The notes under the pieces: model-generated | The model's input: only the letters and a program-made list of their open reading frames with translations | What the model was told of the DNA's origin: nothing | Databases searched by the model: none | Assembly: GCA_900543345.1 (NCBI GenBank) | Contig: UQRJ01000003.1 | Location: forward strand, 1-29,273 | Origin: an uncultured Sporolactobacillus sp. | Lineage (GTDB): Bacteria > Bacillota > Bacilli > Bacillales > Sporolactobacillaceae | Direction of reading: 5' to 3' | Length of the DNA stretch: 29,273 nt | Shown here: piece by piece, positions 15,085 to 22,691 of the stretch | How positions within the stretch are numbered: position 1 is the first letter of the stretch | Layout of the letters: each line of letters begins with the position of its first letter | Translations under genes and position numbers: made by a program

Positions 15085-16371
15085 TCAACCGAACATAAAC
15101 ACAACAATCGCTTCGTTAATCGCAACCGTTATCCAGCACCATACGAGGCTTGTTTTTAAATAGGAACGTACCGACAGTTTACTGTAGTCCAGTGACCACA
15201 CATTCCACGATTGCGTCGGGCAAGTGGAGATGGCCATCGAAACGACTGCCGTATAAAGTAACGGCAAAAGGAAGTGGGGATCGAAAACATGCATATTGCT
15301 AAGGACAGCCGCCGTCGCACTCCCGGCTCCCCAAACGTTCAACGGTCCTCTAAACAGAGCCGCCGGAGCAATTAACGCAATAACCAGCGCAATGATTGCC
15401 GTCGAATGCGGAATCGCACCACCGAGTAATTTTATCAGTGTATTGGTATTCTGTGTAGCCGACGCCGTAAACATTGCTAACGCAAGCAGCATCATAATTA
15501 ATCCGGCGATGTCACCAATGGATTTTTGAATCGTCGAATTAATAATCGACAGCGCGCCTTTCCAGGACTTTAAATGTCCGGTCAGCAGAAAAGCCAGAAT
15601 CGTTGCGATCACAAGCGAGGGAATCGCATCCCAATGTAAAAAGATAATAAACAGAATCGGCACGATCGGTATGATATACGTAATCGGATTCACCTTTTGA
15701 ACCGCTTTTTCATTTCCCGTTTCGGTTTCCGCAGTTTCAAAATCCGTGCCATTTTTATCAAACTTGTGCGCGTTCACAATAAGCATAATCAAAATAATAG
15801 CAACTTGGACGAGCATGGCAATAAAACCATATTTCAAATAGTTGGCGTCAAATTTTACCGCCGGTACAAAAACCTGCATTTGTTTAAATAAAACGATATT
15901 AACGTACATGCCGGCGCCGATTGCCATTGTAAATGCCGTAACGGCAATATTTTTCGGAATGCCCAGTTTAAAAAGAATCGGCAGCAGGATAACGCCGATG
16001 GCAATAACCGAGCCGACGCCGTAAGCACTTGTAAAAATGAAAGTCGTTGCCAAGCAAACAAGAATCGAGGCAAACAGCGGCTTTCCCTTTCCAAGTACCG
16101 TTACTTTATCACTTAAATTCTGGGCGATTCCCGTATCAACCAACACACGGCCGAACCAGGATCCAAAACAAATGACGACGATTGTTCCCCCGTATGCCTC
16201 AACCGGAGCACTAAATACAGTATTTACCGCTTTATCAAATGGAACCATCGCTATCGCGGTCCACAGGATCGCCATGAAGAAATAACCAATCATCAAATTT
16301 CCGCCGCGTACGGCATAAATAATAAAGCCAATATAAGTAACCAGCAGTAATATACCAGCAATCGCAAGCAT
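15085..16371 (-). CDS. Permease of the GntP/CitMHS-like (ion-transporter) type, cassette 1
   Basis: A 428-residue permease with about eleven or twelve membrane segments and a central polar loop (about residues 200-225, KNGTDFETAETETGNE). It has GGTIVVICFGSWFGRVLVDTG near residue 60, SAYGVGSVIAIGVILLPILF near 115, and GPLNVWGAGSATAAVLSN near 340. The re-entrant glycine-rich segments fit H+-coupled carboxylate or gluconate symporters (GntP/CitMHS, IT superfamily). It is not the KdgT permease found with Bacillus kdg genes. Likely cargo is a sugar acid (inference from kdgK-kdgA). ATG 16371 follows GAGGTGA at 6 bases. The paralogue at 22692-23978 has the same length and the SAYGVG block is identical. 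Confidence 0.85.
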   Translation of the reverse strand: MLAIAGILLLVTYIGFIIYAVRGGNLMIGYFFMAILWTAIAMVPFDKAVNTVFSAPVEAYGGTIVVICFGSWFGRVLVDTGIAQNLSDKVTVLGKGKPLFASILVCLATTFIFTSAYGVGSVIAIGVILLPILFKLGIPKNIAVTAFTMAIGAGMYVNIVLFKQMQVFVPAVKFDANYLKYGFIAMLVQVAIILIMLIVNAHKFDKNGTDFETAETETGNEKAVQKVNPITYIIPIVPILFIIFLHWDAIPSLVIATILAFLLTGHLKSWKGALSIINSTIQKSIGDIAGLIMMLLALAMFTASATQNTNTLIKLLGGAIPHSTAIIALVIALIAPAALFRGPLNVWGAGSATAAVLSNMHVFDPHFLLPLLYTAVVSMAISTCPTQSWNVWSLDYSKLSVRSYLKTSLVWCWITVAINEAIVVFMFG

Positions 16372-16393
16372 TACCATTCACCTCTTCAGTTTA

Positions 16394-17146
16394 TCAATAA
16401 TCTAATTCTTTCAGAATTTGGAGACCGTCATGAACTTCCTGATCTCCGGCGCAAGGATATTCAATGGCCACGTTTAATCCTTCAGGAAGTAATTTAACAA
16501 TCGACTGCCAATCCACTTCGCCCTTATTCAAAGGAGCAACGACATAAGAGCCGTCAGGCTTTCTCTTCACATCTTTCAAATGAATATATTTTGTAAACGG
16601 AGCCAATTGCTTCGCATTTTCACTCGGATCTTCGCCGACAAAATACCAATTGACAATGTCATACACATAGCCGATGGGAACCCCCACAGAAGCACAATCC
16701 TGTAAAAACGTTTTAATCGGGCGGAGTGTGCCGTTTTCCTGACTCTGGTCGTTTTCCACGTTGATCCGAATGCCCTTTTCTGTAAAGGGTTTGAGAGCCT
16801 GAGCGAGATTGCCTTTAAAATCTTTATAATCGCCAATGTTCAGTTTGATTTCTTGACAGCCGAGTTGCTGCGCTTCTTGAAGATAAGCATTCAGATCCGC
16901 TTCCGCTACCTGTCCGTTTTTAAAAACCAAACCGGGAATACTGTAAAGAAGTTGAATGCCGTATTTATCGGCCGCTTTCTTCATCTGCGGAATTTCTGCG
17001 GAAGAAGGCGAATTATACTCACGGCGAATTTCGACATTTTTGACGCCGGTGTCTGCAGCTTTCTCAATCAGCTGTGCCTGACTTTTGCCCTCTTTGTGAT
17101 CTTTTTCATACACTAAAGTGTTCAAAACAATTCTTTCAGGATCCAT
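16394..17146 (-). CDS. Xylose-isomerase-like TIM-barrel sugar (phosphate) isomerase/epimerase, cassette 1
   Basis: A 250-residue AP-endonuclease-2 / xylose-isomerase-like TIM barrel. Candidate divalent-metal ligands are in the usual places: Glu in RINVENDQ (strand 5), Asp in YVYDIVNW, His in YIHLKDVK and Glu in VAIEYP. This family includes hydroxypyruvate isomerase, ketose 3-epimerases and other sugar or sugar-acid isomerases; I cannot assign the substrate. The start ATG 17146 is behind AAAGGTGGG; a GTG at 17161 overlaps that site. First gene of cassette 1, 22 bases before the permease gene. Its paralogue at 23989-24735 opens cassette 2. Its presence with a KDG kinase but without a dehydratase is unusual. 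Confidence 0.85.
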   Translation of the reverse strand: MDPERIVLNTLVYEKDHKEGKSQAQLIEKAADTGVKNVEIRREYNSPSSAEIPQMKKAADKYGIQLLYSIPGLVFKNGQVAEADLNAYLQEAQQLGCQEIKLNIGDYKDFKGNLAQALKPFTEKGIRINVENDQSQENGTLRPIKTFLQDCASVGVPIGYVYDIVNWYFVGEDPSENAKQLAPFTKYIHLKDVKRKPDGSYVVAPLNKGEVDWQSIVKLLPEGLNVAIEYPCAGDQEVHDGLQILKELDY

Positions 17147-17176
17147 GATTAGTAATCCCACCTTTGTAAATTTTAT

Positions 17177-17194
17177 GTTAACCGGTTTATAAAC
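17177..17194. promoter_or_regulatory. KdgR-like operator A before cassette 1
   Basis: GTTAACCGGTTTATAAAC, a LacI-type site around CCGG (17182-17185), 30 bases before the isomerase start and downstream of the -10. It matches operator C at 17328 at 15 of 18 positions. Confidence 0.65.
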
Positions 17195-17225
17195 TTTTCG
17201 TTTCTTCCCCCTCTTCTTTTTATTA

Positions 17226-17240
17226 TATAACCGGTTTTTA
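17226..17240. promoter_or_regulatory. KdgR-like operator B before cassette 1
   Basis: TATAACCGGTTTTTA, with the core AACCGGTT centred on CCGG 17231-17234, 49 bases from operator A and just downstream of the cre site. Confidence 0.6.
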
Positions 17241-17245
17241 CCTGC

Positions 17246-17259
17246 TGTAATCGTTTTCG
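17246..17259 (-). promoter_or_regulatory. Probable cre site (CcpA)
   Basis: Read leftward: CGAAAACGATTACA, which matches the cre consensus TGWAANCGNTNWCA at all but the first position. It lies just downstream of the -10, where CcpA binding blocks transcription, so glucose repression of cassette 1 is likely. Confidence 0.6.
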
Positions 17260-17264
17260 TTTAT

Positions 17265-17294
17265 ATTATAATATCGCTTTCACTTGTAAATCAA
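17265..17294 (-). promoter_or_regulatory. Promoter of cassette 1
   Basis: Read leftward: TTGATT (17289-17294), 18 bases, TATAAT (17265-17270). It gives a leader of about 110 bases carrying the cre site and operators A and B. A third operator lies upstream at 17328. Confidence 0.7.
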
Positions 17295-17327
17295 CCCCCA
17301 ATCTAATATTTTTCACGGCAAAATTAT

Positions 17328-17345
17328 GTAAATCGGTTTATAAAA
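17328..17345. promoter_or_regulatory. KdgR-like operator C, upstream copy
   Basis: GTAAATCGGTTTATAAAA, 15 of 18 identical to operator A; one C of the CCGG core is changed to T. It lies about 35 bases upstream of the -35. Sites on both sides of a promoter allow looping by a LacI-type tetramer (inference). Confidence 0.5.
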
Positions 17346-17468
17346 TTAGCCATTTTGCCCTTTGCCAGGCAAAAATTTTACAGAAAAATCATCATCATAG
17401 CTACCCATTTTTCGCAAATTCATTTTCGACAAATTTGTGGCTGGATTGTCATTCATTGCGAGAGGATC

Positions 17469-18572
17469 TCACTGCCCGCCCGGCCGATTCTGTTGTGACG
17501 ACGTAGCCGTTTCGCGCAACATCGTACTATGGCGTACGGTCAATGGAGCGGGAATCGATATTTTGCGCCGTTCATCTTTCGGATGAGCAATTCGATTAAT
17601 CATCAGATGGGCAATATTACTGGCCAGGTTTTCAATCGAAGCGTGCATGGTCGTAATGCCGTCAAATACGATATCCATCCAGCCTTGATTTTTCAGCCAT
17701 CCCCAGTCATCATAACCGCATAGGCCGATTTCTTGCGGAACCGACAAGCGGAACGTATGAATAGCTTTAGCGGCAGAAAGTAAAGTCACACTATTTGCCG
17801 CAATAATCGCCGGCGGTTTTCCCGTTTCATTTTTACTGATTGTCAAGAAATTCCGGAGTGCTTTTTCCGCCGAGCGATCATCACTAACTTCAATCGGAAA
17901 GACATAGCGATCCGCCTGTTTAATATGATATTTGGCCATCTGCTTTTTAAATGACTCACGGCGATAAAAGCGGGCCGAGATATTTTCATAAGGCTGGACA
18001 AATAAGCCGATAGAACCGTATCCTTGTTTTTTCAAATGATTAAAGGCATTGAAAATTGGATTTTCATTATCAATGAATGAGATATCCAAGTCGACACCCG
18101 ATACAAAGCGGTCCGCCAATACAATCGGAAGCCTGTTCCTTTCCACCATGTCTTTTAGATAAGGATTATTCATTGACGAAGTATTAACGATGATACCGTC
18201 TACTCCCTGAACGATTAAAGATTCCAGATATTCGCATTCATTTTTATAACTTTCATTTGTGTTCGTAATAATCATGCTATAGCTCTTGCTTTTTAGGACC
18301 TGCTCGGCATTTTTTAATAATGTTGAAGAAAAAGGGCTTTCAATATCGGCAATCACTACGCCGATGAGATGTGACCGTTTCAGTTTCAGGCTCTGAGCAA
18401 TATTACTTGGCCGATAGCCCAATTGTTCAATTAATTTGCCGATCTTTTCGCGTGTCGCGAGTGACATATATTCATATTTCCCATGCAAAAAACGAGAAAC
18501 CGTCGTCTTAGACACGCCGCTTAGTTTAGCAATATCCGATATCGTTAATTTTTCATTTTTTTGTTTTGACAT
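17469..18572 (-). CDS. kdgR: LacI-family repressor, KdgR-like
   Basis: A 367-residue LacI-type regulator. The N-terminal helix-turn-helix and hinge are complete (TISDIAKLSGVSKTTVSRFL, then GYRPSNIAQSLKLKRSHLIG), followed by a periplasmic-binding-like effector domain (IGVVIADIESPFSSTLL, IVLADRFV, GLCGYDDWGWLKNQG). ATG 18572 is behind GGGGAG. The C-terminus is slightly long, with a polar tail (TATSSQQNRPGGQ). It lies directly upstream of cassette 1 on the same strand, and three copies of a CCGG-centred operator lie between them, so it most likely represses the isomerase-permease-kdgK-kdgA operon and responds to KDG or the substrate. Bacillus subtilis KdgR has this role beside kdgK and kdgA. Confidence 0.85.
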   Translation of the reverse strand: MSKQKNEKLTISDIAKLSGVSKTTVSRFLHGKYEYMSLATREKIGKLIEQLGYRPSNIAQSLKLKRSHLIGVVIADIESPFSSTLLKNAEQVLKSKSYSMIITNTNESYKNECEYLESLIVQGVDGIIVNTSSMNNPYLKDMVERNRLPIVLADRFVSGVDLDISFIDNENPIFNAFNHLKKQGYGSIGLFVQPYENISARFYRRESFKKQMAKYHIKQADRYVFPIEVSDDRSAEKALRNFLTISKNETGKPPAIIAANSVTLLSAAKAIHTFRLSVPQEIGLCGYDDWGWLKNQGWMDIVFDGITTMHASIENLASNIAHLMINRIAHPKDERRKISIPAPLTVRHSTMLRETATSSQQNRPGGQ

Positions 18573-18855
18573 GTAAGTACTCCCCAGACAATCATTTATT
18601 ATGACCGGAATCTCGCTTTCATCGCCCGCCGATTCCGCAAGTCTTCGAGCAAGGCGTCGGCTTTACTTATTATAATTGATAACATTATAAAAGAAAATCA
18701 TCACCATTTCTTTTTCCAGCTTTGAAGTGCCGAGCCGGAACGGTTTTTACTCCCTCCGGATCCGCAAGCCCATTGTTGGAAAAACGGCTTTGATCGGAAA
18801 CAACGGCGATTTTTCACGGCGCCTAGGGACTTTCAAGGTTCAATAAAATGATACT
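18573..18855. other. Upstream region of the KdgR-like gene, with paired -10-like repeats
   Basis: It has no gene. At 18670-18690 a perfect 7-7-7 inverted repeat (TTATAAT-TGATAAC-ATTATAA) contains two TATAAT-like boxes when read leftward; the nearer has TTTTCT 17 bases before it. This is the best promoter candidate for the repressor gene and perhaps a binding site. Confidence 0.45.
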
Positions 18856-18888
18856 AAAAAAACACCGGGCAACTAGTTGCCTGGTGTT
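18856..18888 (-). terminator. Terminator of hxlA-hxlB
   Basis: Read leftward: ACACCAGGCAACTAGTTGCCCGGTGT, a strong stem with one mismatch, then seven T (18856-18862). It lies 85 bases after the hxlB stop. Confidence 0.92.
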
Positions 18889-18973
18889 CACTATTATCTC
18901 TTTCAGTTTTTGTGATGCGATTGATCGCTATCGTTGTGAGTCAAAAATCATACTGCTGAATAAAGCCATTCAT

Positions 18974-19519
18974 TTATTCGACATTAATATGATTTGCGGC
19001 CGCATCGTCGTCCGTCACGTGATCGCGTCTTGACAGAAGAAGGCATAGCGTATCAAGAACAATATGAACGGATTGATCAAACAATGAGCTTAACAGCTGA
19101 ATTGAAGCAACTGAATGATCGCCTTTCGTCCGTCCAGGGACAAGAATCACATCATCGGCAATGTGCGCAAGCGGCGAATCTTTCTGACTCGTTACAGCAA
19201 TTAGTTTTAAGCCGACTTTCTTTGCCGCTTGAGCATCGCTCAGTGTATTCTTCGTTTTTCCGGATCCGGAAATAGCTATAAAAAGATTGCCGGGCTTCAA
19301 AGCAGGCGTAATCGTCTCTCCCATGACATACGGTCGATAACCAATATGCATCAGCCGCATAGCAAAACTTCTGGCCTGGAATCCACTGCGGCCTTCACCG
19401 ATAACAAAAATTGGCGTCTCTCGCTTAAAAAACGACATTGACGCTTTCAAATTTTCCTCATTGACTTGAGATATCACATTTTCAATTTCTGAAACAACCT
19501 GGTGCAAAACACTCATCAT
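18974..19519 (-). CDS. hxlB: 6-phospho-3-hexuloisomerase-like SIS protein
   Basis: A 181-residue SIS-fold isomerase. It fits 6-phospho-3-hexuloisomerase, which turns 3-hexulose-6-phosphate into fructose-6-phosphate: FVIGEGRSGFQARSFAMRLM (about 38-57), VMGETITPAL (65-74), FIAISGSGKTKNT with the Ser-rich phosphate loop, LIAVTSQKDSPLA, VPGRTK and SIQLLSSLFDQS. Its ATG overlaps the hxlA stop by 3 bases (ATGA), so the two are co-translated. The pair is the fixation module of the ribulose monophosphate pathway, used for formaldehyde or, in reverse, for making ribulose-5-phosphate. Here it is promoter-linked to a sugar-acid regulon, so another hexulose-phosphate could be the real substrate. Confidence 0.88.
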   Translation of the reverse strand: MMSVLHQVVSEIENVISQVNEENLKASMSFFKRETPIFVIGEGRSGFQARSFAMRLMHIGYRPYVMGETITPALKPGNLFIAISGSGKTKNTLSDAQAAKKVGLKLIAVTSQKDSPLAHIADDVILVPGRTKGDHSVASIQLLSSLFDQSVHIVLDTLCLLLSRRDHVTDDDAAANHINVE

Positions 19520-20136
19520 TGGATGGCCTCCTTAAACTTTTTCAGTTCCATTTTGGGATTTTCGGCTTTAGTAATTGCCGAGCCGACAATCACGATATCC
19601 GGCTCTGACTCTTTCAATTCGTTCAAACTCGCCAATGTGATGCCACCCGCCAGAGCAACCCTTTTAATAGTGGGATAGTTGCTTCTAAATAATGCCAATG
19701 AGCGGGCCGGATGATTCATTGCTCCTTTATCAATCGACGAATGTAAACAATAGATGGCCTGTTTAAAATGGCTAATCTGTTTTATCCGTTGATCCGAACA
19801 TTCTAACAAGTCGATCATCATTGTCCGATTATTTTTCGCGGTTTCTCGATAACATTTTTCTAACGTCTCAAGTGAAGCGGCACCCATCACCGTCAGAATA
19901 TCCATTCCCTGGTTAAATCCTTGCCTAAATTCATAAGTCCCTTCGTCACTCGTCTTGATGTCCGCCAAAAGAGCAGCAGGCGATGTGACCTGCTTTAGAT
20001 CGCGCAACCGTAATAGGCCATAATCCTTTATCAGTGATGTGCCTAATTCGACGATGTCGGCTGTTTGTGAGAACAGCGAGCAGAGTGCTTTTGCCCTCTC
20101 CAACGTGACTCGATCAATGGCTACTTGTAACTTCAT
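19516..20136 (-). CDS. hxlA: 3-hexulose-6-phosphate synthase-like protein (OMPDC superfamily), divergent
   Basis: A 206-residue barrel of the orotidine-monophosphate decarboxylase superfamily. It has VELGTSLIKDYG, the family metal/substrate motif D-x-K-x-x-D in LLADIKTSDEG, GMDILTVMGA, MMIDLLE, AGGITLASL and DIVIVGSAIT, all as in hexulose-phosphate synthases. The H-T-G-x-D-x-Q-A motif near residue 130 is altered to HSSIDKGA: His and Asp stay but Gly and Gln are lost. So it may be a true synthase (formaldehyde plus ribulose-5-phosphate), or it may act on a related substrate; the same superfamily holds 3-keto-L-gulonate-6-phosphate decarboxylase. ATG 20136 follows GGAAGAG at 8 bases, and MKLQVAID is the usual start of the family. 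First gene of a two-gene operon, divergent from the LacI gene. Confidence 0.82.
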   Translation of the reverse strand: MKLQVAIDRVTLERAKALCSLFSQTADIVELGTSLIKDYGLLRLRDLKQVTSPAALLADIKTSDEGTYEFRQGFNQGMDILTVMGAASLETLEKCYRETAKNNRTMMIDLLECSDQRIKQISHFKQAIYCLHSSIDKGAMNHPARSLALFRSNYPTIKRVALAGGITLASLNELKESEPDIVIVGSAITKAENPKMELKKFKEAIQ

Positions 20137-20219
20137 GATCATCACTCTTCCCGATTGTATTTTTAATCAACCGTTTTTAGCCCTTTTTTCAGCAAAATCC
20201 TCTTGCGGTCTATAATGGT

Positions 20220-20237
20220 TGTGGAAACCGGTTACCA
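20220..20237. promoter_or_regulatory. Operator of the second LacI regulon, copy 1 (hxlAB)
   Basis: TGTGGAAACCGGTTACCA, centred on CCGG. It matches the copy before cassette 2 at 16 of 17 positions (TGTGGAAACCGGTTACA when read on the same strand). It lies just downstream of the hxlA -10, a repressing position. Confidence 0.8.
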
Positions 20238-20243
20238 TGATTT

Positions 20244-20272
20244 ATGGTAGCGTTATCTTCACTTACTGTCAA
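20244..20272 (-). promoter_or_regulatory. Promoter of hxlA-hxlB
   Basis: Read leftward: a consensus TTGACA (20267-20272), 17 bases, TACCAT (20244-20249). The -10 forms half of a perfect palindrome TACCAT-gattt-ATGGTA (20233-20249) that merges with the operator. Confidence 0.7.
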
Positions 20273-20352
20273 TCACTATTTTTGCAACAATGACAACCGT
20301 AAAATATTCCGACATGCGCCCGGAGGATAAGAGAATTTGTCCTCTTAACCGT

Positions 20353-20382
20353 TTGCAAAACGCAATCAGTCAATGTTATCAT
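20353..20382 (+). promoter_or_regulatory. Promoter of the second LacI gene
   Basis: TTGCAA (20353-20358), 18 bases, TATCAT (20377-20382). Transcription would start near 20389, which excludes the upstream ATG at 20374 as start codon. Confidence 0.5.
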
Positions 20383-20435
20383 ACATTTATCTGAGTTCAT
20401 TTAACCATATTGAAATGAACGGATCTGACGATTCT

Positions 20436-21434
20436 ATGAAGCATTTAACAATCGCACAAGTCGCCAAAATAGCGGGTGTTTCAAAAGCAACCCTGTCCCG
20501 TTTTTTAAATGGAAATTTCAGTCACATGTCCGAAACTACTCGCAAACACATCGAAGAAACGGTCAAACAGCTGCATTATCGTCCAAATCGCCAAGCCCAA
20601 ACGCTGAAATCACGGAAAAGTCGATTGATCGGTGTTATGGTGGACGATATTTCGAATATTTATTCCTCTTTACTGCTTAAGGGAGTCGGTTCAATTTGCC
20701 GGTCACAGAATTATCAGGTGTTGATTATGGAGGCAGCCGGTTCCTTAGATCTTGAGCGGGACGGCCTCTACCGCTTGATAGATCAGCGAATCGACGGAAT
20801 TATTATGCAACCGATATCACGGCAAAGTGAATCTTACCGATTTCTTATCGAACAGCAAATTCCGCTTGTTATGGTCGATCGACAGACCGAACCGCTCACT
20901 TGGCCGACAGTGACTGCCGATAATTTCGAAGTCACCGGAAAACTGGCTCGTTATATGATTCATTTGGGATATAGCAGAATTATCGTAGTCAGTCAGCCCG
21001 TGCATGCGATCTCCAGTCGCGAACAGCGTTATCAAGCCTTTAAAGCCGTCAGTAATGTTTTCCAAACGGAAGTGGAACTCGTTGAAATTAAACATGATTC
21101 GATAGCGCCGCTGATTGAACGATTGAAATTTCTAAAAGCAACGAATAAGAAAAAAACGGCACTTTTTGCGGCCAACAGTCAAGTGTTAACATTGATTTTA
21201 AATTATTTATTGGCTGCGGGAGTGCGCATACCGGAAGACATCGGCGTTTCCGGGTATGACGATGCGAACTGGGCGGCTCTGGCCGGACCCGGCATCACCA
21301 GCATTGAACAAGATCCGCAAAAAATCGGCGAAGTCGCGGCAAACATTTTGCTACAGGCCATAGCGGGCCAGCCGCTGCAAATTAAGAACTATATCATTCC
21401 GACAAAATGGACGATTCGCCATTCGTTGCAGTAA
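20436..21434 (+). CDS. LacI-family regulator of the hxlAB / cassette 2 regulon
   Basis: A 332-residue LacI-type regulator: helix-turn-helix TIAQVAKIAGVSKATLSRFL (residues 5-24), hinge YRPNRQAQTLKSRKS, then the effector domain (IGVMVDDISNIYSSLLL, LVMVDRQTE, IGVSGYDDANWAALAG). I chose ATG 20436, which puts the HTH at the very N-terminus as usual; an ATG at 20415 is possible and the ribosome site is weak for both. It is the only rightward gene in 13.4-24.7 kb and is divergent from hxlAB. The identical operators before hxlAB, cassette 2 and the 86-residue gene are its probable targets, so it likely controls all three. It is a paralogue of the KdgR-like protein, with a related recognition helix (SKATLSRFLNG against SKTTVSRFLHG). 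Confidence 0.87.
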   Translation: MKHLTIAQVAKIAGVSKATLSRFLNGNFSHMSETTRKHIEETVKQLHYRPNRQAQTLKSRKSRLIGVMVDDISNIYSSLLLKGVGSICRSQNYQVLIMEAAGSLDLERDGLYRLIDQRIDGIIMQPISRQSESYRFLIEQQIPLVMVDRQTEPLTWPTVTADNFEVTGKLARYMIHLGYSRIIVVSQPVHAISSREQRYQAFKAVSNVFQTEVELVEIKHDSIAPLIERLKFLKATNKKKTALFAANSQVLTLILNYLLAAGVRIPEDIGVSGYDDANWAALAGPGITSIEQDPQKIGEVAANILLQAIAGQPLQIKNYIIPTKWTIRHSLQ

Positions 21435-21534
21435 CGATCTTAACCATCGCCGATGGCAGATTTTCCATTACCTATGGGATAAATTAAACGATACTGTTAA
21501 GCAAACACGGCGGCTTGCACGATACCGGCTCGTT

Positions 21535-21570
21535 AAAAAAAGTGCAGAAGGTATGGTTTACCCTCTACAC
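21535..21570 (-). terminator. Terminator of cassette 2
   Basis: Read leftward: a 12-bp stem GTGTAGAGGGTA / TACCTTCTGCAC with two G-T pairs and a 5-base loop, followed by seven T (21535-21541). It is 114 bases after the kinase stop. Confidence 0.88.
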
Positions 21571-21684
21571 CGTTTAAAAAAACCATTTTAATTGGCATTG
21601 TTTTTATGACGGCCGTGTTGGAGCGGCTGCCCGCCTTATCTTTCTTTTTTACAAAGAGAAAAGGTTTCGATCGACCGGATAAAT

Positions 21685-22641
21685 TTAGCCGTTTTTAAGC
21701 TTTGCTTCTGCCAAAAATTTTTTCAAACCGGCAGGCGTCGGATAACCGTCGCTGTCCCCGGGATCCTGTACGGCAAGCGCACCGACAGCATTTCCTCGCC
21801 GTAAGGATTGTTCTATGGAAAGTCCCTCCAATTGACCGGTAATAAAGCCGACGGCAAATCCATCGCCCGCTCCGACGGTATCCACAACGTGATCAACTTT
21901 AAAACCTTCTACAAAATAAGTTTTATCCTTTGTTTTTGCATAGGCTCCCCGGGGTCCTACCTTCACAATAACCATTTTGACACCGTGGTCCAGATAAAAA
22001 TCAGCGATCGTTTCGGGGTCATCGCTGCCGACCAGAACTTTTCCTTCATTCGTGCCCGGCATCACAATATCTGTTTGATAGGCCAATTCGTTAATCGTCT
22101 GAACCATCATTTTTTCGGAAGCCCAGAGTTGCGGACGCAGGTTGGGATCAAATGTGGTGCGGATTTTATAGCGATTGGCCAGTTCGATAAGATATTTAAA
22201 CGCATCCAGATCCTGGGCTGACAAGGCCGGAAAAATTCCCGAGAGATGAATATGCTTAACAGTTGAAAAGTCGATCCGATCAAGGACCCGTTTGTCAAAA
22301 TGGGCGGCGGCAGACCCCTTGCGGAAATAAAAAATCCCGGGATCGCCTGTCGTCACTCTTTGTTTCAATTGAAAAGCCGTCCAATATTTCGGTGTTGAAT
22401 CAACGTAATCGGTCCCAATATGATTTTTTTCCAAACTATTTTCAATAAATTTACCAAATGGATCTTCGCCTAGGCGTGTAATATATTGGCTGGAATGACC
22501 CAGGCGCGAGACACCCACTGCGACATTTACTTCTGCACCGGCTAAGAATTTACGAAAACGGGTTGCATCTTCCAATGATTGATCAGGCTCTTCCGAAGCA
22601 AAAAGAGCAATCGGTTCGCCAATTGTTAAAAATTCGCTCAT
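21685..22641 (-). CDS. 2-keto-3-deoxygluconate kinase-like PfkB protein, cassette 2
   Basis: A 318-residue PfkB kinase, paralogous to kdgK of cassette 1: MSEFLTIGEPIALFASEE at the start, AGAEVNVAVGVSRLGH, YFRKGSAAAHFDKR, HLSGIFPALS, FDPNLRPQLW and VDTVGAGDGFAVG with the catalytic Asp. The substrate side is almost the same as in the first kinase (YFRKGSA against YFRRNSA, P-x-M against P-I-A in the opening motif), so a KDG-type 2-keto-3-deoxy acid is likely but a stereoisomer is possible. GGAGG lies 8 bases before ATG 22641. It is the last gene of cassette 2. No aldolase follows, unlike cassette 1, so its phosphorylated product must be used by KdgA or by another enzyme. Confidence 0.88.
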   Translation of the reverse strand: MSEFLTIGEPIALFASEEPDQSLEDATRFRKFLAGAEVNVAVGVSRLGHSSQYITRLGEDPFGKFIENSLEKNHIGTDYVDSTPKYWTAFQLKQRVTTGDPGIFYFRKGSAAAHFDKRVLDRIDFSTVKHIHLSGIFPALSAQDLDAFKYLIELANRYKIRTTFDPNLRPQLWASEKMMVQTINELAYQTDIVMPGTNEGKVLVGSDDPETIADFYLDHGVKMVIVKVGPRGAYAKTKDKTYFVEGFKVDHVVDTVGAGDGFAVGFITGQLEGLSIEQSLRRGNAVGALAVQDPGDSDGYPTPAGLKKFLAEAKLKNG

Positions 22642-22691
22642 CATCCTAACCTCCGATTGATAACGTTCAATTTATTTAAATCACGAAATCA

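Noticed and set aside
17353..17374. TTTTGCC...GGCAAAA hairpin downstream of the kdgR-like gene
   Set aside because: There is no T-run directly after it on the leftward strand, so it is not a convincing terminator.
20373..20435. N-terminal extension of the second LacI protein
   Set aside because: The promoter -10 lies at 20377-20382, after the first possible ATG, and LacI proteins begin at the helix-turn-helix.
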